Below, in pieces: positions 38,374 to 45,501 of a DNA stretch of 64,000 bases. A program made the translations under genes and the position numbers. Origin of the DNA: a virus; IMG/VR virus record IMGVR_UViG_3300021961_000076, positions 1 through 64,000 of that record; one strand, 5' to 3'. The notes below the pieces were generated by a model. That model searched no databases. It was not told the origin of the DNA and saw only the letters and a program-made list of their open reading frames with translations. Each line of letters opens with the position of its first letter. Positions within the stretch are counted from its first letter, which is position 1.

Positions 38374-40670
38374 TAGATTGCGTAGTTATTTCCTGAGGCT
38401 AATCCTAACCCCACCTGGTTACTGTCCATATAAATTCTAGCTTCTTTTTCTGCTAACTTACGTAGAGCATCTTCTTGTTTTTTGTTTTGCTCTTCTTCTC
38501 TTCTCTTACGCTCTTCTTCTCTTTGTTCAGCGCCTCTTTCAGATGCCTCTAATGCTCCAGAAAGCAATCCGATTGCTCCTCCAACAATAGCACCTGCTGC
38601 TGTACCAATACCCGGTACGATAGATCCTATAGCAGCTCCGTATAATGCTCCTTGACCAGCTCCTGATACTACATCTGTAGTTTTTGCAGCTGCTATGTTA
38701 CCTTCCTCTTCAAATTCGTCGGCAAAGTAATTACCTCCCATTTGAACTAAAGCTCCTCCGAGAGCAAAACCGCCTGCTCTCATCATATTACCTTTACTGA
38801 GGTTGAGCATCTTACCTGCAGAACCAGGCGTTCCGCCTCCGGCTCCTCCTAATCCAACTTCTTTAGTGAACATTGGGGTTAACGGAGTTGCACCTTTAAG
38901 TCCTCCTAAGAGTGACTTACCTAGAGCAACTACAGCCATTCCAGTACCTCCCATACCCATCACAAACTTAGTAATAGGGCTAGAAGCTAGACTTGAGATG
39001 AAGTCAGCAATCTTGTCTATAGTACCACTTTCGTCTAATTCAGCAAAGAAGTCTGCAAATGCTCCTTGAAGTTTAATTACAACATCTTCAAACTTTTTAG
39101 TTGCATCAGCTTGCTCCTGTACCTGTCTTAATGCTTCACCTATCGATAATTCTTCATTACGAGCTTTAGCAGCATCTACTAATGCTTGAGCATTTTGTAA
39201 CTGTTCGTCAGAAGCTGCTTTAGCTCTATCTCCTAACTTATTAATCATGTCCTGCCTTAAAAGGACTGTACCCATTTGATCAGCAGTCATACCTAAAGCT
39301 TTCGCAATAGATTCACGCTGGATAACGGACATGTTTTGGAAGTCGTTTAGTGTACCTACCTCACGGTTAAGTTCTCTCATTAGAGTTACATCGTCACCTC
39401 TTAGCGATGCTAAACGAGCTTGTTCTAAATTAAGATCTTTACCAGTTAGTACTTCTGCTTCTAGTTCATCTGAGATAGATTGTTCGAAGTTAAGAAGTTG
39501 ATTTGCAGTGTTTCTTATTTGCTCGAAAGACATTCCTAGCTTTTCAGCCATTACAATGCCTTCTGCTAAAGCTTTTGGACTATTCCTGAAGTTGAGTAAT
39601 GTTGTAGTAGAGAGACCTTTAATCTTCTCCATTATTTGACTCAACGGCATATGGACTTTTAGGTTCTGTCCTGCCTCATTAGCAGCAGACGCCAGACTTG
39701 AAGCATATTCACTAGAACTTACTCCTAAGTTCATAGAAAGCTGCTCTACTTTTGCAGCAGCTTCTGCTGATGCTCCTAAGTATTCTGTATTTCTTATGAA
39801 GTTTTTAGTTGCATCGCCACTAAACTCTACCGATACTCCGAGAGACTTATTAAGTTCTCCATTAGCTTTTACTAACTTAATAGTAGCGATTCTAGCGTCT
39901 TCAGAATTTTCTGCTACTTCTCTAAAGCGGTTAGCCATTTCTCGGCCACCTTGCATCCCAATACCGAGCTGCTTATTAAAGTCCCCAGCTACTGTACTAG
40001 CAGTAAATAGAGACTTAATTATAGCTGCGGGACCTATGAGTTTTGCAAACTCTCCTGCTGCTACTGCAGCACCTTTGAGATTTGCTTGTAACTTACTAGC
40101 TCCGTTCTCAGCTGCGTCTTTTGCAGAGGCTGCTGCTTTTTCAAATGGTGCGCTTAACGTTCGACCGAGTACGGGTATTGAACCTAATGCATCTGCAAGT
40201 TTTTGAAATCCTTTGCCTGCTTCTACTACTTTTTTAGATTGATCAGCAACTGCTTCCATTCCTTTAGCTGATGCTTTGACTGTTTGTTCAAAATCAAGAA
40301 GAGTCTCTAAGGTCTTCATTATAGCCTTAGTTTCGTCTTCAGTAGCAGTTTTTACTTTTTCTAAAAGAATGATTCTTTGAACTTCAGTCTTAAGGAGAGC
40401 TTTTTTAATTTTATTGTTAGATTCGATTATTTTTTCATAATCTCTTTCACTCTCAATATTTTTATTTAGCTCATCAGCAATACTCTGGTATGCCTTCTTA
40501 GTCTCGGTAATATTACGACGGGCACGAGTACTTATACCGTCTGTGGCTTGCGCCAAACCGGCAAGCTGCTTAGACATACTTGCAATCTGTGAAGCGGTTT
40601 GTTCTGCTTCAACAGCCATTTGTTTTGCGTCTAAGTTTCCTAAAGGTATTCTTTGTGGATCGTCGGCCAT
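38373..40670 (-). CDS. Tape measure protein
   Basis: 765 residues. The first 150 are coiled coil (KLAGLAQATDGISTRAR region), then Ala/Gly-rich helices, and near the C-terminus a glycine-zipper stretch (VSGAGQGALYGAAIGSIVPG, then GAAIGLLSGALEA-like) suited to membrane insertion. Sets tail length and lines the tube. If the usual ~1.5 angstrom per residue held, the tail would be about 115 nm. Follows the gp26/gp51 frameshift pair, exactly where tail assembly chaperones stand in other phages. Confidence 0.85.
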   Translation of the reverse strand: MADDPQRIPLGNLDAKQMAVEAEQTASQIASMSKQLAGLAQATDGISTRARRNITETKKAYQSIADELNKNIESERDYEKIIESNNKIKKALLKTEVQRIILLEKVKTATEDETKAIMKTLETLLDFEQTVKASAKGMEAVADQSKKVVEAGKGFQKLADALGSIPVLGRTLSAPFEKAAASAKDAAENGASKLQANLKGAAVAAGEFAKLIGPAAIIKSLFTASTVAGDFNKQLGIGMQGGREMANRFREVAENSEDARIATIKLVKANGELNKSLGVSVEFSGDATKNFIRNTEYLGASAEAAAKVEQLSMNLGVSSSEYASSLASAANEAGQNLKVHMPLSQIMEKIKGLSTTTLLNFRNSPKALAEGIVMAEKLGMSFEQIRNTANQLLNFEQSISDELEAEVLTGKDLNLEQARLASLRGDDVTLMRELNREVGTLNDFQNMSVIQRESIAKALGMTADQMGTVLLRQDMINKLGDRAKAASDEQLQNAQALVDAAKARNEELSIGEALRQVQEQADATKKFEDVVIKLQGAFADFFAELDESGTIDKIADFISSLASSPITKFVMGMGGTGMAVVALGKSLLGGLKGATPLTPMFTKEVGLGGAGGGTPGSAGKMLNLSKGNMMRAGGFALGGALVQMGGNYFADEFEEEGNIAAAKTTDVVSGAGQGALYGAAIGSIVPGIGTAAGAIVGGAIGLLSGALEASERGAEQREEERKRREEEQNKKQEDALRKLAEKEARIYMDSNQVGLGLASGNNYAI

Positions 40671-40687
40671 ACGTAGTTACAATATAT

Positions 40688-40696
40688 TATAAATAG
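40688..40696 (-). promoter_or_regulatory. Late-type box CTATTTATA before the tape measure gene
   Basis: Minus-strand CTATTTATA, 17 bases before the tape measure ATG. A hairpin GCCTCTA/TAGAGGC (40701-40719) precedes it and includes the stop codon of the gp51-like frame, followed by TTTCC. Confidence 0.6.
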
Positions 40697-40704
40697 GAAA
40701 GCCT

Positions 40705-40986
40705 CTATTTTGTAGAGGCCTTCGTAGTATAAGTTGGTTTAGGTATTGGAGGACGTACTAGACTACTGTTTTGAGGGGTTGCTTGCTGGATACCTTGGGC
40801 TTTTCTTTGAGCTTCTTCCTGGGCTTCTCTCTGCTTATCGTAGTATTCTTTAATGGATTGTGCAGTAAACTTTCTTAACCATATAGGCATATTGTAAACT
40901 GTCTGCCAATCGTATCCTCCGTTACCATGAAATACTATTTCATGTACCTGATTAAATACTTGGGTTCTATACTCACGCGTCAGGCC
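40705..40986 (-). CDS. gp51-like hub assembly protein, expressed by frameshift
   Basis: A 93-residue frame with no start codon at its beginning: it is open only from a stop at 41002-41004 and the first ATG (40890) comes after the best conserved part. The residues TREYRTQVFNQVHEIV, then YDWQTVYNMPIWLRKF and KEYYDKQREA, match the gp51 (baseplate hub assembly) type of myophages. It is in the +1 (or -2) frame relative to gp26 and starts at a run of seven T. I conclude it is made as a C-terminal extension of gp26, with a possible separate 61-residue product from ATG 40890. Confidence 0.75.
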   Translation of the reverse strand, partial: GLTREYRTQVFNQVHEIVFHGNGGYDWQTVYNMPIWLRKFTAQSIKEYYDKQREAQEEAQRKAQGIQQATPQNSSLVRPPIPKPTYTTKASTK

Positions 40987-41704
40987 AAAAAAAGCTAATA
41001 GTTATAGGGAGAGCGACCTCCTCTTCGCTCCCATCTGAATTAGTGTAAGTAAACTTAAGATCTAGGTCTGGTGCAGTATTAGAGTAAGCTTCTCTGATCG
41101 CTCTAGCATCTTTGGCAAGTAAGAACTGATCTACAAATTTTCTAATGTCACCTAACTCTCTACTACCGTTAACAGAAGTTACCATATACTTTAGACGAGT
41201 GGTTACTTCAGCAATGTTTTCTTTATTAATCTTCTGTAGACCTTTAATCTCTTTTTCAATATCTACTTCGTCTTTATGTGTTAAGAGTCTATAGGTAATT
41301 TCATATTTAGAGACCGGTAGTATTAAGCTAAATTCGTTTTGACCTCTAACGTACTCAATATCAGTCTTTTTAGGCTCCATTAACGAAAGATCTACTGTAA
41401 TCTCTTCGCTGTTGTAATTCACCGGGTAGTCTTTACCGTAGGATAAAATTCTAGCTGCTATCATAATAGCATTTTTATCACCTATAAGTAGGTCACCGTA
41501 GTCAAATTTAGTAATAAGTAAAGATTGAAGTAACTTATCAATTACAACACCGCTCTTAATATAATTTTGGTTTGTTAAGATATCTTCTTCTTTAGCAGTC
41601 ATGTACTTCATTTCAACTGTACCGCTTGCTAGTGGGTGACCTTCTGGGTAGAGTAGTCCTTTAGAAGGTAATTCGATAGTCTCTGTTGGTAGATTAAATT
41701 CCAT
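40973..41704 (-). CDS. gp26-like baseplate hub subunit / tail assembly protein
   Basis: 243 residues. ETIELPSKGLLYPEGHPLA is the hallmark start of the T4 gp26 family; MTAKEEDILTNQNYIKSG and VVIDKLLQSLL follow, as in the family, then YVRGQNEFSLILP. Helps assemble the hub. A frameshift near its 3' end would add the gp51-like segment, giving a fusion of about 332 residues. It lies directly upstream of the tape measure gene. Confidence 0.9.
   Translation of the reverse strand: MEFNLPTETIELPSKGLLYPEGHPLASGTVEMKYMTAKEEDILTNQNYIKSGVVIDKLLQSLLITKFDYGDLLIGDKNAIMIAARILSYGKDYPVNYNSEEITVDLSLMEPKKTDIEYVRGQNEFSLILPVSKYEITYRLLTHKDEVDIEKEIKGLQKINKENIAEVTTRLKYMVTSVNGSRELGDIRKFVDQFLLAKDARAIREAYSNTAPDLDLKFTYTNSDGSEEEVALPITISFFWPDA
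40987..40993 (-). promoter_or_regulatory. Slippery run (T7) for programmed frameshift
   Basis: Seven T on the minus strand, read AGC TTT TTT TGG in the gp26 frame, 12 bases before its stop at 40973-40975. Slipping by +1 (or -2) leads to GGC CTG ACG and the gp51-like frame. Confidence 0.65.
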
Positions 41705-41728
41705 AAACTATTAGTTATAACGTTTATA

Positions 41729-41736
41729 TATAAATA
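41729..41736 (-). promoter_or_regulatory. Late-type box TATTTATA before gp26
   Basis: Minus-strand TATTTATA (variant with A before it), 24 bases before the gp26 ATG. Confidence 0.5.
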
Positions 41737-41740
41737 TATG

Positions 41741-41771
41741 AAAATAAAAAACCCGGCCATAAAGACCGGGC
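41741..41771 (-). terminator. Strong terminator after the tail tube gene
   Basis: GCCCGGTC/GGCCGGG type stem (GCCCGG at 41766-41771 pairs with CCGGGT near 41750-41756) followed by a long T-run TTTTTTATTTT. Separates tube and gp26 transcripts. Confidence 0.8.
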
Positions 41772-41798
41772 TTCTTTTGTTGACAAGGCGGGGGTATA

Positions 41799-42284
41799 TT
41801 AGAAGTTCAGTACGCAGTAGTCCATCGCAATTGTTAATTCAACTGAGATAGCTTCGTCTGTAGACCAGTTGTACTGTCCAAAGTTAGAAGACTGTACGAA
41901 TGCACCTTTGATGACCCATTCACCAATAATATCACCTACAGGACCTAACATGTTAAGAGTTATAATCTTCTTGTAGAAGTCTGCGTATCCAGCACGACCA
42001 GTTACTGATTCGTATCCTAAACGAGCCCACTCCATAACAGCCTGTGCACCAGAAGGAGTAATCGGATCGTAAAGGCTAAGAGTCATATTCTGCCACTCTC
42101 TCTTACCGCGGAGCTTTCTATAAGTGTTGATATGATCAAGCTTGATAACACCGTCAGTGAAGGAAGGTGAAGTTACGCTCTTAACCATATATGATGGAAT
42201 TCCATCGATGTACATGATAAATCTGTTCGTTACCTTCGGTTCGAAGGCTGTGAACATGATTTCGTTTGGATCTAGTACTGGCAT
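41799..42284 (-). CDS. Tail tube protein (gp19-like)
   Basis: 161 residues. NRFIMYIDGIPSYMVKSV at the start, LDHINTYRKLRGKREW and SLYDPITPSGAQAVMEW, then GEWVIKGAFVQSSNFG and SVELTIAMDYC near the end: the standard tail tube signature of T4-like phages. Hexamers stack to form the inner tube under the sheath. Followed by the strong terminator at 41741 and preceded by a late box. Confidence 0.95.
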   Translation of the reverse strand: MPVLDPNEIMFTAFEPKVTNRFIMYIDGIPSYMVKSVTSPSFTDGVIKLDHINTYRKLRGKREWQNMTLSLYDPITPSGAQAVMEWARLGYESVTGRAGYADFYKKIITLNMLGPVGDIIGEWVIKGAFVQSSNFGQYNWSTDEAISVELTIAMDYCVLNF

Positions 42285-42306
42285 GTTACTTCTTTTTTTA
42301 CTTTAT

Positions 42307-42315
42307 TATAAATAG
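42307..42315 (-). promoter_or_regulatory. Late-type box CTATTTATA before the tail tube gene
   Basis: Directly after the sheath stop codon and 22 bases before the tube ATG. Confidence 0.65.
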
Positions 42316-44061
42316 TTACGCTCCAAATGTTGCACCTGTAGGTTGTACTACGAAGTCGAGTACGATAAATTCTGCAGTTTTAGCTGGCTGGATAAAGATC
42401 TGACCTACTAACTGGTTTCTATCGATAACGTCAGCAGTGTTGTTGGTGTCATCCATTACAACTCTGTAAGCGTAAAGTCCTTGTCTTTGAACTACTGTCT
42501 CCAAGTATGGGTTAACAGCAGCTAAGAATCTATTTCTAGTTGCGATTGTATTTTGCTCGAATACTAGGTTGTTAGCTTGATCGCCGATGAAGTTCTTAAG
42601 GTTGATAAGAAGTCTTCTAACGTTTACACGATCAAGAGCAGAAGCTTTAGTCTGTAAGGTCTTCTGACCGTAAGCAACTACGCCTGAACCTGGGAAGGTA
42701 GCAAGTGGGTTAACTTTTCCTAAGTATAGTGTATCTCTATCAGATTGAGAAAGCTTTCTTTCTGCCATTACTACTGAAGGAATACCGCCTCTGATGAGAC
42801 CAGCAGGAGCAAACCATTCAGCACCAACGTTATCAGTGAAGGCGTAAACACCTCCCATTACTGTAGAAGCTGGAGCCCATACGTTTCTTCCTAGTTCTCC
42901 GCTAACAAGCTTAACCCAAGGCCAGTAAGCAGCTGCATAAGAGCTGTTCATACCAGCAGCAACACCTGTTACCTGTCCTACTGTACTTCCGTACTGGCGT
43001 AGGTCAGCTACATAAACTGCATCTCCTCTAGTCTCTACCATGCTAGTTAAAGCAGTTACAGCAGAAGAATGTTGGTTTTTGTTAATACCTGGTGTTAGTA
43101 ATACGTTGAATCTGTATTCGTCTCTGTTAGCAAGGATTGTTGCAACGCTTACTCCTTTGTTATCTACGTTAGTATAAGCAGTAGCAGCAACACCTTGAGT
43201 GTCTGTACCGTTTACATTTTCAAAGAAGTTAGCAGTAGTGCCAGCTTGGAATAAAGTACCTGTACCTTCTAAGAATGTACCGTGGTAAGAACCAGAGCCA
43301 ACTGAGAAGTTATCAAAGGAGCTAGAGTAAGCAGGCTTAGCAGCACCTGTGTTATCTAAGTAGTCAGGAGTTTTGAAAGCTACACTAGATACGTAAACGT
43401 ATTTAGAAGCATTAGGATAATCACCATTAACAGTTACTACTCCGTCAGTACCTAGTACCTTATATTGGTCACCAATTCTCTTGGCAATGTAATTGTCTGA
43501 TTTTGGATCAAGAGATAAGTTAGAGTATGTCTCTAAGATAACTTTACTTCTCTCGTTATCGTCACCCCTTCTAATGACAAGTGAGATAGTACCTTGACTA
43601 GAATCTACATTAGTTACTTCCCATCTAACGTTATCTGCAGAGCCACTTAGTAGAGCATTGTCGGCTAAGTTCTCAGCAGCAGAACCGCTGTTATTCATGA
43701 TCTCACCTTCAGCAAGAGTTTTTAAAGTAAACCATGCAGTAGATCCGCTGTATACCGTAGCAGAAGCACCGTCAAATGCTTGCTCAGATACTCTGGTTAC
43801 TAATAAAGAACTGCCGCCTTGCTCGAAATACTTCTCAGCTGCTAAGGTTGTAAAGTGTGTATAGTAGTCACTACCTGATTTGAATGCACCACCAAATACG
43901 TTTACGTATTCGCCGTATGAACGAACTACAGTTGGAATACCAACAGGACCTTTAGCTGCAGGTCCTACAAGAGCTGTAGAGATCTCGCCGGCGGCTGGTG
44001 TGATGAAAGATAGGTCATTCTCTCTTGAGAATACACCTGGTGATAAAATTCTTTCTGCCAT
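42316..44061 (-). CDS. Tail sheath protein (gp18-like)
   Basis: 581 residues. ILSPGVFSRENDLSFI at the start (the VYxREID-type opening), ALVGPAAKGPVGIPTVV, then C-terminal NVRRLLINLKNFIGDQANN and YRVVMDDTNNTADVIDRNQ, the attachment domain of contractile sheaths. Hexamer rings contract to drive the tube. The contractile tail makes this a myovirus. Confidence 0.96.
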   Translation of the reverse strand: MAERILSPGVFSRENDLSFITPAAGEISTALVGPAAKGPVGIPTVVRSYGEYVNVFGGAFKSGSDYYTHFTTLAAEKYFEQGGSSLLVTRVSEQAFDGASATVYSGSTAWFTLKTLAEGEIMNNSGSAAENLADNALLSGSADNVRWEVTNVDSSQGTISLVIRRGDDNERSKVILETYSNLSLDPKSDNYIAKRIGDQYKVLGTDGVVTVNGDYPNASKYVYVSSVAFKTPDYLDNTGAAKPAYSSSFDNFSVGSGSYHGTFLEGTGTLFQAGTTANFFENVNGTDTQGVAATAYTNVDNKGVSVATILANRDEYRFNVLLTPGINKNQHSSAVTALTSMVETRGDAVYVADLRQYGSTVGQVTGVAAGMNSSYAAAYWPWVKLVSGELGRNVWAPASTVMGGVYAFTDNVGAEWFAPAGLIRGGIPSVVMAERKLSQSDRDTLYLGKVNPLATFPGSGVVAYGQKTLQTKASALDRVNVRRLLINLKNFIGDQANNLVFEQNTIATRNRFLAAVNPYLETVVQRQGLYAYRVVMDDTNNTADVIDRNQLVGQIFIQPAKTAEFIVLDFVVQPTGATFGA

Positions 44062-44087
44062 CTTTATGAAGGGTTAATTATTCTTTA

Positions 44088-44095
44088 TATAAATA
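44088..44095 (-). promoter_or_regulatory. Late-type box TATTTATA before the sheath gene
   Basis: Minus-strand CATATTTATATAAAG, 26 bases before the sheath ATG. Confidence 0.6.
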
Positions 44096-44115
44096 TGTTA
44101 GTGAAGTGCAAACCA

Positions 44116-45069
44116 TTAATAGTATCCAGTAGTAGTAGAATAGCTCCCAGTTACTCCTAAAGTAACATTAACATTTGCTAATGTACCTGGGTCTTCAATT
44201 GCGCCAGCTCCATCAAAAGTATAAGCTCTAACCTGAGGTATGATAGATCCTGCAGTTATTTTACTGTCCCCTAAGTCATTGTATTGTACGGATGTTAGTC
44301 GAGTATTACCTTTGATCATTGCAAATGCAATAGATCCTGAGAAGTTAGATCCGGCTGTATAAGGAGTACCTCCGATATAAAGCTGGTCTGCTAAAGGAAG
44401 ATCGTGTGAGGTTACTATACCGTTACCTTTAGGAATTAGGTTATATGCTCTATTTCCAACTCTAGCATAGAAGCTTGTCCATGCTAAAGGCATATTTGGT
44501 GCGTTAACGGACTGTGGGTTTCTACCAATTTCAATTAATGTATACCCGTTATCTTGGTTTCCCCATACGTTAGCAGGAATAGTAGCGTAAAATCTTGAAT
44601 ACTTACCTGCATTTGTGCCTCTAATCTCTAAGTTATATCCGTTTAATGTTACTTCCAGAGAATGACTAGCAAAAGAGCCTGTATAAGCATGTAATAGGTA
44701 TTGCTTCTCTCTAGTAGGTACTGCATCAGGCTTAATCATAAATACAAATGATAAAGAACCTGATGTTACTCCGTTAAGATCGATATCACCAATAGAAGAA
44801 GTAAAGTAGGTGTTTCCGCCAAATACACCTGCTGATGTTCTGTATACCTTCTCAGTAGTAGGGGCTTGAACCGGCTGTGCTACAGGAGCAGCTAGAGCTA
44901 CTGGTGCTGGTCTGCCAGCAAACTGGGAGGTGTTCGGTACAAGTCCAGCAGCACGGTTATACGTGGTAGCTTGGCTAGCTCTATCTTGCAAGTTCGAATA
45001 CTGTAGTCTGTATTGCTGAGCTTGAATAGTAGTAGGCTGGAGTTGAGATTTTTTATTTTCTAATGCCAT
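44116..45069 (-). CDS. Virion-associated LamG-like protein, 317 aa
   Basis: A 70-residue Gln/Ala/Pro-rich N-terminal linker (APVALAAPVAQPVQAP) leads to a concanavalin-like beta sandwich: SGSLSFVFMIKPDAVP, HSLEVTLNGYNLEIRG, NGYTLIEIGRNP, DQLYIGGTPY. Such domains bind glycans or build fibres. It has its own late box and lies before the sheath gene. Not a known T4 gene; perhaps a decoration or fibre protein. Confidence 0.65.
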   Translation of the reverse strand: MALENKKSQLQPTTIQAQQYRLQYSNLQDRASQATTYNRAAGLVPNTSQFAGRPAPVALAAPVAQPVQAPTTEKVYRTSAGVFGGNTYFTSSIGDIDLNGVTSGSLSFVFMIKPDAVPTREKQYLLHAYTGSFASHSLEVTLNGYNLEIRGTNAGKYSRFYATIPANVWGNQDNGYTLIEIGRNPQSVNAPNMPLAWTSFYARVGNRAYNLIPKGNGIVTSHDLPLADQLYIGGTPYTAGSNFSGSIAFAMIKGNTRLTSVQYNDLGDSKITAGSIIPQVRAYTFDGAGAIEDPGTLANVNVTLGVTGSYSTTTGYY

Positions 45070-45085
45070 ATCCGGGAATGTTTTT

Positions 45086-45094
45086 TATAAATAG
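45086..45094 (-). promoter_or_regulatory. Late-type box CTATTTATA
   Basis: 16 bases before the ATG of the LamG-like gene at 45069; follows the terminator at 45095. Confidence 0.65.
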
Positions 45095-45117
45095 AAAAAG
45101 AGGGCCGAAACCCTCTT
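45095..45117 (-). terminator. Terminator
   Basis: AAGAGGG (45111-45117) pairs with CCCTCTT (45098-45104) around TTTCGG, followed by TTTTTC. It lies after the 95-aa gene stop (45144), directly in front of the next late box. Confidence 0.75.
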
Positions 45118-45143
45118 AATCATCCCCCTGGAGTGCGTAAAGC

Positions 45144-45431
45144 TTATTCTGCAGCTGGTTCTTCAGCTGGAGCTTCTGGTTGTGGTGCAGGAACGAACTC
45201 TCCTGATTGAAGGTCTACAGTTCCGTCACCGTACTTTTCAGAAAGCTCTTTACCGAAAGCGTTTTCTTCTTCACGAAGCTCGGTTAAGAACTTCTCAGCA
45301 TTAGTACGTCTACGCTCGATGTTCATTTTGATTAATTCGATCTCGCCGAATTCTGCAACGATTGCGCGATTCTTGTCTTGAAGTTCAGCAATCTGCTGAA
45401 GCTCTTCTTGAGTTAATTTCTGGTTTTCCAT
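45144..45431 (-). CDS. Coiled-coil protein, 95 aa
   Basis: Helical from MENQKLTQEELQQIAELQDK to about residue 65 with repeated Glu/Leu heptads, then DGTVDLQSGEFVPAP and a Pro/Glu tail (PEAPAEEPAAE). Late gene with box and terminator of its own. The type is common beside sheath genes in marine phages; function unknown, possibly a scaffold or chaperone-like partner. Confidence 0.7.
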   Translation of the reverse strand: MENQKLTQEELQQIAELQDKNRAIVAEFGEIELIKMNIERRRTNAEKFLTELREEENAFGKELSEKYGDGTVDLQSGEFVPAPQPEAPAEEPAAE

Positions 45432-45462
45432 GTAACAAATTTAATTTAACCGGTTAGTTATA

Positions 45463-45470
45463 TATAAATA
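45463..45470 (-). promoter_or_regulatory. Late-type box TATTTATA
   Basis: Minus-strand ATATTTATATATAAC, 31 bases before the 95-aa gene ATG. Confidence 0.55.
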
Positions 45471-45501
45471 TATGAATAAAATCTTTCTTAGGCAACTTTA
45501 A

